The notes below the pieces were generated by a model. It had not been told where the DNA came from. It ran no database searches and worked only from the letters and a program-made list of their open reading frames with translations. Shown here in pieces: positions 51,899-60,443 of a stretch of 64,000 nt of DNA. Source of the stretch: Marinobacter azerbaijanicus (lineage in GTDB: Bacteria; Pseudomonadota; Gammaproteobacteria; Pseudomonadales; Oleiphilaceae); contig NZ_JASSVS010000012.1 in NCBI RefSeq assembly GCF_030250645.1, forward strand, positions 99,215 through 163,214, in the 5' to 3' direction. Each line of letters starts with the position of its first letter. Within the stretch, counting starts at the first letter, position 1. The translations under genes and the position numbers were made by a program.

Positions 51899-52707
51899 GC
51901 GGCGAGCGACTCGAGGGCCAGGTCGCGATCGTCACCGGCGGTGGCCGCGGGTTGGGCCGCGCGATGGTGCTGGGCCTTGCGGCGGCGGGGGCGCGGGTCA
52001 TCACGACCGCATCGCGCGAGGCGACCGAAATCGAGGCCGTGGCCCGCGAGGCCGGGAACGACCGGGTTGTTCCGATACTCGCCGATGTCACGCGCGAAGA
52101 AGACTGCGCCCGCGTCGTCGCCATGGCGCGTGACCGCTTCGGGCGGCTCGACATGCTTGTGAACAACGCCGGTCGCGGGATGAAGTATGTCAGCGATCGC
52201 TTCCTGACCGAGCCGGCCCGATTCTGGGAGACCGACCCGGACGTCTGGCGCATGGTGATCGACACGAACGTGAACGGGCCGTTCCTGATGGCGCGGGCGG
52301 CAGCCCCGCTGATGATCGCCGCCGGTCGCGGACGCATCGTCAATATCACGATGAATCACGCCACCATGCGGCGGCGCGGCTTCTCGCCCTACGGCCCGTC
52401 CAAGGCGGCGCTGGAATCCGAGACGATCATCTGGGCGCAGGACTTGAACGGCACTGGGGTCACGGTGAACGGTCTTCTCCCCGGCGGCGCGACGGCGACA
52501 GGCATGATCCCGGACGGTCTCCCGCAAGAGGCGCGAACCGGCTTGCTCGATCCCGCGATCATTGTCCCGCCGCTTCTCTGGCTTGCCTCGGACGCGTCGG
52601 ACGGGGTGACGGGACGACGCCTCGACGCCTCCCGGTGGAGGGGAGAGCTATCGGGAGCCGAGGCCGCCAGGGCGGCAATGGATGATGCCGGCTGGGCCAT
52701 CGCCTGA
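51895..52707 (+). CDS. SDR-family oxidoreductase with non-canonical active site
   Basis: 270 residues. Cofactor loop TGGGRGLG (14-21), NNAG (90-93) and YGPSK (Y166, K170) are present. The position of the usual catalytic serine, 13 residues before Tyr, is a methionine (IVNITMNHATM, M153), with T152 beside it. Most SDRs have Ser there, so activity may rely on T152 or be altered. Translationally coupled to the aldo/keto reductase by a 4-bp overlap. Substrate unknown. Confidence 0.85.
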
Positions 52708-52731
52708 CGACATGGCTCGGGGAAGCGGACG

Positions 52732-53091
52732 ATGCGCGGACTCGATCTCTTGTTTTGTGGTCTCGAGGCGGATCTTGCTGCGGCGGAACTCGGGGTTAAG
52801 CGAGCTCCTGCCTTGCTGGATGTGGAGGCGCGCGAACTGGTAGTGGCGGAAGGCCCTGTCAGCCTCACTCCGCTGGAGTTTGGCGTGATGCAGCATCTGG
52901 TCGTGCGTCAGGGTAAGGCAGTGTCCCGCGGTGAGCTTCTGCAGCAAGTGTGGGGAACAAACTATCAGGGCGGGAGCAATGTCGTTGACGCCGTGGTGCG
53001 CACTCTCAGGCGCAAACTGGGAAGCCAGTCCACGCTGGTCGAGACAGCGACCGGCGTGGGCTATCGGCTACGACCGTCGGCGTGCCACTGA
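52732..53091 (+). CDS. Orphan OmpR-type winged-helix DNA-binding domain (response-regulator C-terminus)
   Basis: 119 residues. Residues about 28-115 form a Trans_reg_C domain: LLDVEARELVVAEGPVSLTP, LEFGVMQHLVV, SRGELLQQVWG, VDAVVRTLRRKLG and TGVGYRLRP. No receiver domain with phospho-Asp is encoded; the first 27 residues match nothing. There is no histidine kinase nearby. Either a truncated response regulator or a free-standing regulator. Shine-Dalgarno is weak, which favours a remnant. The stop converges with the cytochrome gene 19 bp away. Confidence 0.65.
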   Translation: MRGLDLLFCGLEADLAAAELGVKRAPALLDVEARELVVAEGPVSLTPLEFGVMQHLVVRQGKAVSRGELLQQVWGTNYQGGSNVVDAVVRTLRRKLGSQSTLVETATGVGYRLRPSACH

Positions 53092-53110
53092 CTTTTCAGA
53101 GGCCTGCCGA

Positions 53111-53749
53111 TCAGACGTCCGGGCACTCCGCCCCGGTCTCGATCCAGGCCTGGGTGAGCGCGCCAAAAACCTTCTGGCTGCCGGGCACCGGTGTGCGGCC
53201 GTCGCCGGGATTCCAGCCCCATCCCACCAGGCCATCGGTGGCGTTATGTTTCTGCAATTCTGCCAGGGTCATGTGGCTGCGCTTCTGATCCTTGAGCTGG
53301 CGGCATATCTCACCCAGGCTCTTGCCTACCCAGGCCTGTTCAGGTGGGGCGAGTCGCCAAACTTCGTGGCCGGGTATGGATCCCTCGCTGCCCGTAAAGG
53401 GGACATTTTCCGCGCCGTGGCAGGTTGAGCACCTCATAGCGGGCGCGCCCATGCCGCCGGCGCCCCGGACCACCGGGGGCTGGTGTTTTTGCATGTTCAT
53501 GCCCTGCAGGGGACTGTCGCCCCTGGGATGGCAATTCATGCAGCGGGGGTGAGTGATGACTTTACCCATTTCATTGAACAGCGCCACGGAGCGTTCGCCC
53601 TTGTCGCTGATGCTCTTGAACGCCTCCGGCGACTTGAGGGTTTCGTTACTGGTGCCGTTCTCGCTCGCGACGCTGGACGCGCCCGGGGTCAGAAACGCCA
53701 TGGCCGCAATAAGGCTGGCACCGGCCAGTGAATATACAACGTGTTGCAT
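53111..53749 (-). CDS. Dihaem cytochrome c-type subunit associated with IorAB-like oxidoreductase
   Basis: 212 residues with a signal peptide (about 1-28). Two CxxCH haem sites are visible: C70-H74 (RCMNCHPRGD) and C107-H111 (RCSTCHGAEN). The remainder is Pro/Gly-rich with no further haem sites. It follows the large molybdenum subunit by 12 bp with AGGAG Shine-Dalgarno. It is therefore probably the periplasmic electron acceptor passing electrons from the hydroxylase to the respiratory chain. Confidence 0.82.
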   Translation of the reverse strand: MQHVVYSLAGASLIAAMAFLTPGASSVASENGTSNETLKSPEAFKSISDKGERSVALFNEMGKVITHPRCMNCHPRGDSPLQGMNMQKHQPPVVRGAGGMGAPAMRCSTCHGAENVPFTGSEGSIPGHEVWRLAPPEQAWVGKSLGEICRQLKDQKRSHMTLAELQKHNATDGLVGWGWNPGDGRTPVPGSQKVFGALTQAWIETGAECPDV

Positions 53750-53761
53750 GGTGTCAGCTCC

Positions 53762-56023
53762 TCAGACGTTGATAGGGACAAGAGGCAGGCGATAGACGCT
53801 CTTGCCGGTCAGGCGCCGCCAGGCGTTCGCAATGGCCGGCCCGGAGGGCGGCGTGCCCGGCTCACCAACGCCGGTGGGCGCTTCCGTGGACTGGATGACC
53901 GACACCTCGACGTCCGGCATTTCGTTGATGCGCAGGGATCGGTAGCGGTCAAAGTTGGACTGCTCAACATAGCCGCCTTCGCTCAGGGTGATGGCATCGT
54001 AAAGCACCGCGCCTATACCAAAGCCAATACCCCCTTCCATCTGCGCGGCGATCACATCCGGGTTGACCGCAACGCCACAGTCCACGGCGCACCAAACCTT
54101 GTGGACCCTGGGTTCGCCGTTACCGTTATCGGAGACTTCTGCGATCTGGGCGACAAAGGAGCCGAAGCTCTTGTGCAGGGCAACGCCGCGCTGGCGCCCG
54201 GAAGAAACTGGTCCGGCGGAATCAGCCATTTTCGCGACTTTTTCAAGGACGCCGCGGTGACGCGGATGCTTGTCGCCAAGCAGCGCAAGGCGCCCCTCGA
54301 CGGGGTCCTTGCCGGCTTTTTCCAGAAGCTCATCGAGAAAGGTTTCGTTGGCATAAGCGTTGTGGGTGTGTTCCACCGAGCGCCACCAGAGCGCACTGAC
54401 ACCGTTTTCCATAAGGTGCTGACCAATGCGCAGGTTGGTAATGCCATAGGGCATGGCCCGCGAACCTTCGACCGCGCTGGCATCGATGCCGTCTTCGAAC
54501 ATGCCGCTTTCGAAGGCCGTTCCTTTCATGAAGGATTGCACGGCGATTTGCTGATCCCAGCCGATGATATTGCCATCCTTGTCCAGACCGCCGCGCACTT
54601 TATGGATCGCGAGCGGGCGGTATCGGCCGCCCTGAATATCATTCTCCCGGGTCCACATCAGCTTGACCGGCCGGTCCGAGCCTAATGCTTTGGTGACCTC
54701 GGCCGCCTCGGCGGCAAACTCGCCGCCAGGCTGGGCCCGTCGACCGAAGCTGCCGCCGGCGTATTGGGTATAGAGCGTGATATTGCTCTTATCCACACCG
54801 AAAACGTTCGACAGGGCACCGACGTCCAGAGTCTGGATCTGGGAGCCCAGCCAGGCCGTCACTTTGCCATCCTTGAACTGCATGACGGCATCCAGGGTTT
54901 CCATGGGGGCATGAGCGAGAAACGGAAAGAAATACTCTGCCTCGATTACCGTATCCGCATCCGCCAGACCTTTTTCCGCATTACCGTCGTTCCTGGCGTT
55001 GAGCCCGGGCTTTTGCGCGGCCTTGCTGTAATCCTGTTCCATCTGGCGGGTGGAGCGTGTCTCGGCTTTGCTGGCGTCCCAGGTAACTTCCAGGGCCTTG
55101 CGGCCTTTCAGGGCGGCGAAGGTGTTGTCTGCGTAGACGGCAACACCCGACGGCACGGTCTTGATGTCTATGACGCCTTTGATCTTGCGGGCCTTGCTGG
55201 CATCCACCGAGGCAACGGTGGCGCCGAACTGCGGCGGGTGCAGGATGGTGGCGGTGACCATGTTCTCCGGATACAGGTCCAGGGTGAAAATCTGCGTGCC
55301 GTTGGTCTTGTCCAGGGTGTCCAGCTTGCGGACCTTGGTGCCGATCAGGTTGAACTGGTCCGGGCTTTTCAGCTTGGGGTCGGCCGGAGCTTCCAGTTTG
55401 GCGGCTTCGCCGGCCAGATCGCCGAAGCTGAGGCTTTTTCCGCTGGCGGCGTGGCTGACGGTGCCCTTGCTGACAGTAACCTCGCCGACATTCACACCCC
55501 AGCGATTGGCTGCGGCCTGAACCAGCATGGCGCGCGCCGCGGCGCCGGCTTTGCGCATCTGTTCGTAGGAATTGGCCATGGCGGTGGAGCCGCCGGTGCC
55601 CTGAAGGCCAAACAGGTGATTGACGTATTTCTCGGTATCCGCCGGGGCAAGCTCTGCCCGCATCTGCCCCCAGTCGGCGTCCAGCTCTTCGGCCACCAGC
55701 GTGGAAAGGCCGGTGGCCGGACCCTGGCCGAACTCAATGTGCTTGATCATGACTGTCACGGTATTGTCAGGCGCGACCCGGACAAATGCGTTGGGGGCAA
55801 AAGCCGCCGGTCTGCCTTCGGCCGATGCGGCGGCCTGGGCCCGCGCTTTTCCCGGCAAATGCACGCCGATGACGAGGCTTACAGCCGCAGCCGCAGTGCC
55901 TTGAAGAAAACCGCGGCGGGAGAGGCCCGGACTGGCGGCAGCCCGGTCAGTTGGGTTGTCGCCGGGACGATGGCTGTCTGCGGTGGCCGGGGAAAGATTG
56001 GCTCTGAAAATTCGATCGGTCAT
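53762..56023 (-). CDS. iorB: Molybdopterin-binding subunit of an aldehyde oxidase/isoquinoline 1-oxidoreductase-type hydroxylase
   Basis: 753 residues. The Tat signal SRRGFLQG (35-42) is followed by a hydrophobic stretch ending ARAQA. The molybdopterin-binding domain has IKHIEFGQGPATGLSTLVAEEL, FGLQGTGGSTAMANSYEQMR, FLAHAPMETLDAV and GGSFGRRAQPGGEFAAEAAE. The catalytic Glu motif is GVGEPGTPPSGPAIANA near the C-terminus. This arrangement, with the large subunit carrying the Tat signal and no separate FAD subunit, matches IorB-type enzymes. They hydroxylate N-heterocycles or oxidise aldehydes. The small subunit is encoded 3 bp upstream. Substrate not predictable. Confidence 0.9.
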   Translation of the reverse strand: MTDRIFRANLSPATADSHRPGDNPTDRAAASPGLSRRGFLQGTAAAAVSLVIGVHLPGKARAQAAASAEGRPAAFAPNAFVRVAPDNTVTVMIKHIEFGQGPATGLSTLVAEELDADWGQMRAELAPADTEKYVNHLFGLQGTGGSTAMANSYEQMRKAGAAARAMLVQAAANRWGVNVGEVTVSKGTVSHAASGKSLSFGDLAGEAAKLEAPADPKLKSPDQFNLIGTKVRKLDTLDKTNGTQIFTLDLYPENMVTATILHPPQFGATVASVDASKARKIKGVIDIKTVPSGVAVYADNTFAALKGRKALEVTWDASKAETRSTRQMEQDYSKAAQKPGLNARNDGNAEKGLADADTVIEAEYFFPFLAHAPMETLDAVMQFKDGKVTAWLGSQIQTLDVGALSNVFGVDKSNITLYTQYAGGSFGRRAQPGGEFAAEAAEVTKALGSDRPVKLMWTRENDIQGGRYRPLAIHKVRGGLDKDGNIIGWDQQIAVQSFMKGTAFESGMFEDGIDASAVEGSRAMPYGITNLRIGQHLMENGVSALWWRSVEHTHNAYANETFLDELLEKAGKDPVEGRLALLGDKHPRHRGVLEKVAKMADSAGPVSSGRQRGVALHKSFGSFVAQIAEVSDNGNGEPRVHKVWCAVDCGVAVNPDVIAAQMEGGIGFGIGAVLYDAITLSEGGYVEQSNFDRYRSLRINEMPDVEVSVIQSTEAPTGVGEPGTPPSGPAIANAWRRLTGKSVYRLPLVPINV

Positions 56024-56026
56024 TGC

Positions 56027-56488
56027 TTAGCCCTCCAGCGTATCGGCAGCGTTGTGGATGGCCTTGCGGATCCGGACATAGGTCGCGCAGCGGCAGATGT
56101 TGCCCGCCATGGCTTGATCGATGTTGTCGTCGCTGGGGTTGGGGATTTCTTTCAACAGGGCGGTCGCGGACATCACCTGGCCGGACTGGCAGAAGCCGCA
56201 CTGGGGCACGTCAATGCCCACCCATGCGTCCTGGATGGCTCTGGCTTCCTTGCCGTCCAGCCCTTCAATGGTGGTGACCATGCCGCCGTCCACCTGGGAG
56301 ACCGGGGTCACGCATGAGCGCCGGGTCAGGCCGTTCAAGTGGACCGTACAGGCGCCGCACTGGGCAATTCCGCAGCCGAACTTGGTGCCGGTGAGACCGA
56401 AGGTGTCCCGGATTACCCAGAGAAGGGGAGTGTCCGGCTCAACGTCAGCGGATACCTGTTTGCCGTTGAGCTGAAATTTGACGGCCAT
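56027..56488 (-). CDS. iorA: (2Fe-2S) subunit of the IorAB-type molybdenum hydroxylase
   Basis: 153 residues. Plant-type cluster ligands C39, C44, C47 (KFGCGIAQCGACTVHLNG) and C59, and second-cluster ligands C97, C100 (CGFCQSGQ), C132, C134 (GNICRCATYVRIRKAI). No signal peptide, so it is probably co-exported with the Tat-bearing large subunit. It relays electrons from molybdenum to the cytochrome. GGGAGG Shine-Dalgarno. First gene of the iorA-iorB-cytochrome operon. Confidence 0.93.
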   Translation of the reverse strand: MAVKFQLNGKQVSADVEPDTPLLWVIRDTFGLTGTKFGCGIAQCGACTVHLNGLTRRSCVTPVSQVDGGMVTTIEGLDGKEARAIQDAWVGIDVPQCGFCQSGQVMSATALLKEIPNPSDDNIDQAMAGNICRCATYVRIRKAIHNAADTLEG

Positions 56489-56679
56489 AGCAATGCCTCC
56501 CTTCTTGGCTGTTTGTGCCGCGCCAGCCTGTTACTACGCTCATCGCGGGGCCGGGGCGGTCGATGACCCTACAGCCTAGACCTCTCGGACCCCGGTTGCT
56601 ACTTCGGCGTAACGGCTTTTAGTCTGAGGCCGCGGGTTCATTTGATCCTACACATTTTTTGTTCAGCAGGCTACGATCA

Positions 56680-56696
56680 GCCGTTCGATGAACGGC
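56680..56696. promoter_or_regulatory. Perfect palindrome GCCGTTC-GAT-GAACGGC upstream of xdhC
   Basis: 7-bp arms around a 3-bp centre, 34 bp before the xdhC start in the 242-bp divergent gap. It could be an operator or an mRNA hairpin. No further regulatory motif was recognised in the gap. Confidence 0.35.
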
Positions 56697-56730
56697 AACT
56701 GCTCCCGATGTCCAAACAGATTGAAAGCAC

Positions 56731-57684
56731 ATGATGAAATGCTCTGAAAATATTGTGGGTGATCTGCTCAGGCTGCGTCAGGAAAACCAATCCACTGCAC
56801 TGGTAACGCTGATCAGTAACAGGGGCTCTGCCCCGAGGCCGCTGGGCAGTCAGATGGCGGTGGCAGAGGATGGCCGTTATGCGGGACACCTGACCGGGGG
56901 CTGCGCGGAGTCGGTGATTGTTTCGGAGGCGATCGCCGCCATGAAGGCGGGGGCCAACCGCATTCTCTTGCTCGGAGCGGGGTCTCCCTATTTGGATATC
57001 CGGCTGCCCTGCGGCGCGGCGATAGAGCTCCACATCGATGTGGGCATCACCGACTCCATGGCTCTTGGAGTGGCGGAGTCGCTCGGAGCCCGGGTGCCCC
57101 TGGCACTGGACACGGAGCTGGATAGCAGGCGCCACCATTGGGTGACAAGCCCGGACCAGGCATTGGCCGAGAACACCTTTCGCCGCTGGTACCTGCCGCC
57201 CCGTCGGCTCCTGATTGCCGGGAAGGGGCCTAACACACCGGCACTCGCCAGGATAGCTGCGGCCAGCGATTACGAGGTGGTGGTGATGTCGCCCGACTCA
57301 TCGACACTCGATGCCTGTTCAGGGGAGGGCATTGAGATCCGCAAGCTTGAGCACCCCGGTGTATTTCACTGCCCACCAACGGACCCCTGGACCGCCGCTG
57401 TGCTTTTATTTCATGAGCACGAATGGGAGTCCCGCATTCTCGCAACATTGCTGAAGCGCGACTGTTTTTACCTGGGAGCCCTTGGCAGCCGGAAGACCCA
57501 CGACCAGAGAATCGAACAGCTTCTGGGCATGGGTTTTAACGAGGAGGTTTCGAATATCCATGGTCCGGTAGGGCTGGATATAAACGCAAAAACGCCCGCT
57601 GAAATCGCGATTTCGATCCTGGCTGAGATGACTTCAGCCTATCGTTCCAGCGCGCAGCCGATATTCCAGCACAGCCGGGGTTGA
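56731..57684 (+). CDS. xdhC: XdhC-family molybdenum cofactor insertion protein
   Basis: 317 residues. The N-terminal XdhC/CoxI domain has SNRGSAPRPLGSQMAV and the cofactor-handling motif HLTGGCAESVIVSEA. The C-terminal Rossmann domain has RRLLIAGKGPNTPALARIA and YLGALGSRKTHDQR. These proteins sulfurate or protect and insert the molybdopterin cofactor into xanthine-oxidase-family enzymes. Divergent from the iorAB operon, it is the likely maturation partner. ATG at 56731 or 56734; weak Shine-Dalgarno. Confidence 0.9.
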   Translation: MMKCSENIVGDLLRLRQENQSTALVTLISNRGSAPRPLGSQMAVAEDGRYAGHLTGGCAESVIVSEAIAAMKAGANRILLLGAGSPYLDIRLPCGAAIELHIDVGITDSMALGVAESLGARVPLALDTELDSRRHHWVTSPDQALAENTFRRWYLPPRRLLIAGKGPNTPALARIAAASDYEVVVMSPDSSTLDACSGEGIEIRKLEHPGVFHCPPTDPWTAAVLLFHEHEWESRILATLLKRDCFYLGALGSRKTHDQRIEQLLGMGFNEEVSNIHGPVGLDINAKTPAEIAISILAEMTSAYRSSAQPIFQHSRG

Positions 57685-57695
57685 TATAAAGGTCG

Positions 57696-58130
57696 ATGCA
57701 GGCTTCAAGAGTTATCGTGGTTATCGGCCACCAGGGAGAAGCTCTGATCCGGGCGCTGGAAGGCCGGAAGGTGGAATTCTTAGGGAATGACGCGCCCGCC
57801 GAGGGTATGTCCGGCTCTCTTTTTGCCGGCCTTCGAAAAACCACTGAAGGCAGGCCTCCCGATGGCGTGATGACTTGTCTCGGCGACATGCCGTTAATCA
57901 AGCCAAGCCATATTTCGGGCCCAATCCAGCGCTTTTCAGAAACTCCGGGCTCCTGCGTCTGGCGGCCGGTTTATAAAGGCACGCGGGGACATCCGGTGAT
58001 TTTCAGCACCGGGACGTTTGATGGCCTGTCCACAATTCAGGGCGACACAGGCGCGAAAAATACAACAGGATTCATGCCGCGCAGGGGGCCGCGCTGTGCC
58101 TGTCCGATAGTTATGTTTTCGCCTCGCTAG
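57696..58130 (+). pseudogene. MocA-type molybdenum cofactor cytidylyltransferase, broken at both ends
   Basis: 144 codons are open. VIVVIGHQGEAL, EGMSGSLFAGLR, MTCLGDMPLIKPSHI, RGHPVIF and LSTIQGDTGAK match the middle of MocA/MobA-like nucleotidyltransferases. The essential N-terminal LAAGxSxRMG loop (about 50-60 residues) is absent; a stop lies just upstream. Near 58054-58060 one base seems lost in an A-run: the other frame continues KYNRIHAAQGAALCLSDSY, the expected C-terminus. Probably non-functional. It follows xdhC by 11 bp. Confidence 0.75.
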
Positions 58131-59125
58131 TCGTCTTTGCGTTCATTGCCTCGTGCACCCTGGGCCTCCGTTCTTATATGAATGTCCCGCTGCGGGAACG
58201 GAATCTCGATGCCTGCCTCGCCCAATGTCCGGGTGATGGCGGCGTACAACTCATGGGATAACGGCATGATGTCGAGCATGGAGTTCGCGAACACTCGCAT
58301 TTCAAAGTTGATGCCGCTGTCCGCCAGTGCCACGCAAAACACCGCCGGTGGCGGGTCCGTCACCACCCGGTTGTTGGCAGTGGCGACCTCGTTGAGCAGA
58401 TCGTGAACTGTGTCGATGTCCGAACCGTAGGCCACGCCCACGCGCACGATGACACGGATGATGGGATCCGACAGCGTCCAGTTGGTAATGTCCTGGGTCA
58501 CGAAGGTCTTGTTGGGAATGATCTGCTCTTTCCGGTCCCAGTCGATCAACGTGGTCGCCCGGATACGAATTCTTGCCACGGTGCCGGTATTACCACCGAC
58601 GGTCACAGTGTCCCCTACCCGAATAGGCCGCTCGAACAGGATGATGATGCCCGAGACAAAATTGGCAACGATCTCCTGTAACCCGAACCCGAGCCCCACA
58701 CCCAGGGCGGCAACCAGCCACTGAAGTTTGGACCACTGGGCGCCCAGGGCACCCAGAGTCACCACCACGCCAATGATGACGATGATGTAAGTCACCAGCG
58801 TGGTGATTGCATAACCGGAGCCCGGCGCCAGGTTCATTCGGCTGAGCAACGCCACCTCCAAAGTGCCGGGCAGGTTCCGGGCCGCCATAACCGTTGCCAC
58901 ACCCAGCAGCAGCGAAACCAACAGGTCTTCCAGGGTCACAGCCAGGGCCGGGCCGCCTTCGGTCAACGGCGCAACGGTCCAGAGTACGATCTCGTCGAGA
59001 AACCGAAAGGCAGGAAACACGTTGGCCCAGAGCATCCACAGGCCCACCGCGATCAGTGCGCCGGCCAGTATCCGCAACAATGCCCTGCTTTGGCCGCTGA
59101 TATCTTGCAGATCCATCTCGGGCAT
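58127..59125 (-). CDS. MscK/MscS-family mechanosensitive channel, C-terminal part only (probably truncated)
   Basis: 332 residues, corresponding to the membrane and cytoplasmic end of roughly 1100-residue MscK/KefA-type channels. Several spans precede the pore-lining LQWLVAALGVGLGFGLQEIVANFVSGIIILFERPIRVGD region (kept short here), the beta domain GGNTGTVARIRIRATTLIDW and NWTLSDP, and the end AGIEIPFPQRDIHIR. The large N-terminal periplasmic part is missing: the frame runs open only about 13 codons more upstream (LGVTLDM) and then meets an IS1182-like fragment. No good Shine-Dalgarno at ATG 59125. Could still form an MscS-sized channel if expressed. Confidence 0.7.
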   Translation of the reverse strand: MPEMDLQDISGQSRALLRILAGALIAVGLWMLWANVFPAFRFLDEIVLWTVAPLTEGGPALAVTLEDLLVSLLLGVATVMAARNLPGTLEVALLSRMNLAPGSGYAITTLVTYIIVIIGVVVTLGALGAQWSKLQWLVAALGVGLGFGLQEIVANFVSGIIILFERPIRVGDTVTVGGNTGTVARIRIRATTLIDWDRKEQIIPNKTFVTQDITNWTLSDPIIRVIVRVGVAYGSDIDTVHDLLNEVATANNRVVTDPPPAVFCVALADSGINFEMRVFANSMLDIMPLSHELYAAITRTLGEAGIEIPFPQRDIHIRTEAQGARGNERKDD

Positions 59126-59149
59126 GTCCAGTGTGACCCCTAAACCACC

Positions 59150-59331
59150 GCAGCCCGGCCCTCGGCACCGTTACGGATCTGCTGGCCGATACAGGGTACT
59201 TCAGCAAAGCCAATGTCCAGGCGTGCAGGGATAAGAATATCCAGCCCTCACTGGCGGTGGCGCGCGATCAACACCACTTATCGGTGTTTGATCGGTTCGC
59301 ACCCGATGATCCGGCGCCTGTCACGGACGAC
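59150..59331 (+). pseudogene. IS1182-like transposase, middle fragment
   Basis: One frame reads ALGTVTDLLADTGYFSKANV, then QACRDKNIQPSLAVARDQHH and FDRFAPDDPAPVTDD. ADTGYFSxANVxAC is a hallmark of IS1182-type transposases. It ends where the 39-bp sequence shared with 45590-45628 ends, so the two fragments together rebuild about 120 continuous residues of one transposase. It abuts the truncated MscK-like gene. The exact left boundary is approximate. The 148 bp to the next gene shows no gene. Confidence 0.75.
59293..59331 (+). repeat. 39-bp exact direct repeat, copy 2
   Basis: Identical to 45590-45628, same orientation; see the IS1182-like fragments. Confidence 0.9.
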
Positions 59332-59479
59332 GGAGTTGAGGCCCCCTATACTGAGACCGTTCACGCAGTACGGTCAACCTTGATCGCATCAAGGCCGGGT
59401 ATTACTCCAGCAAGGCGCTGAACCCGACGGGTATTGTGCCGGCAGGGCCGGGCCAACTCTGAACACAGGAGCAACCGCC

Positions 59480-60295
59480 ATGAAAACTGAAACCGATGTG
59501 CTGTTCATTTCCCATGGCGGCGGGCCAATGCCGCTGTTGGGGGATCCCGGTCACCGTGAAATGGTGGAGCGGCTCACGGAGCTTGCCGACAGGCTTCACA
59601 AACCGTCGGCTATACTGGTTATCAGCGCCCACTGGGAGGAGTCAGTGCCGATGATCACCTCGGGGGCCAGTCCGCAGCTCATCTACGATTACTATGACTT
59701 CCCGCCGGAGGCCTACAGTATCGAGTATCCCTGCCTGGGAGAGCCGGGGCTGGCGCGGCAGGTTTACCAGGCGTTGGAACAGTCTGGAATGCCAGCGCAA
59801 CTTGATGATCGAAGGGGCTTTGATCACGGCCTGTTCGTGCCGCTCAAGCTGATGTATCCGGATGCGGATATCCCATGCGTGCAGCTGTCCCTGGTAAACA
59901 GTCTGGATGCCAGCACCCACTTGGCGATTGGTCGTGCTTTGCAGGGGCTGGACTACGCCAACCTGCTCGTGATCGGCTCTGGGTTCTCGTTCCATAACAT
60001 GCGGGCGTTTTTCGCGAGAGATACGCCGGAGATTCGGGCTCGTAATCAGGCTTTCGAGGACTGGCTGGAAGAGACGTGTAGTGATACCGCCCTGCAGGAA
60101 TCGGAACGTGGTGAGCGCCTGGCTCACTGGGAGCGAGCGCCCCACGCCCGCTTCTGCCACCCCCGGGAAGAACACCTTCTGCCTTTGCATGTGTGCTACG
60201 GGCTTGCGGACAAGCCCAGTGACACGCATATATCGGCAACCATCCTCGGGAAAAAATCGGGGATGTTTTATTGGAGAATGGAACGGCTGGATTGA
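59480..60295 (+). CDS. LigB/YgiD-type extradiol aromatic-ring-opening dioxygenase family protein
   Basis: 271 residues. Conserved H12 (FISHGGGPMPLL), H51 (VISAHWEES) and H116 (FDHGLFVPLKLMYPDADIP) match the DODA-type class III dioxygenases, with GSGFSFHNMRAF further on. E. coli YgiD and plant DOPA dioxygenase belong here; members cleave catechols such as DOPA or protocatechuate-like rings using a divalent metal. AGGAG Shine-Dalgarno, monocistronic. Its natural substrate in bacteria is generally unclear. Confidence 0.9.
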   Translation: MKTETDVLFISHGGGPMPLLGDPGHREMVERLTELADRLHKPSAILVISAHWEESVPMITSGASPQLIYDYYDFPPEAYSIEYPCLGEPGLARQVYQALEQSGMPAQLDDRRGFDHGLFVPLKLMYPDADIPCVQLSLVNSLDASTHLAIGRALQGLDYANLLVIGSGFSFHNMRAFFARDTPEIRARNQAFEDWLEETCSDTALQESERGERLAHWERAPHARFCHPREEHLLPLHVCYGLADKPSDTHISATILGKKSGMFYWRMERLD

Positions 60296-60443
60296 CCTGC
60301 CGAAGGCATCAATCTCCACAAACTTTCAGGTATCAAAAAGAGGGGGAGGCTACAGAAACTCACGCAAAACGCGATAAAAGCAATCGTTTTGTTCCAGCGG
60401 CAGGTGCTAGACTTCAGCCTTTTAAGGTGTAAGGACACCCTAA

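Noticed and set aside
53741..54685. 314-codon plus-strand frame opposite the 3' part of iorB
   Set aside because: No recognisable domain and no Shine-Dalgarno; antisense shadow.
54764..56317. 517-codon plus-strand frame opposite iorB/iorA
   Set aside because: Gly/His/Val-rich antisense frame with no domain. The minus strand has a Tat signal, molybdopterin and iron-sulfur motifs.
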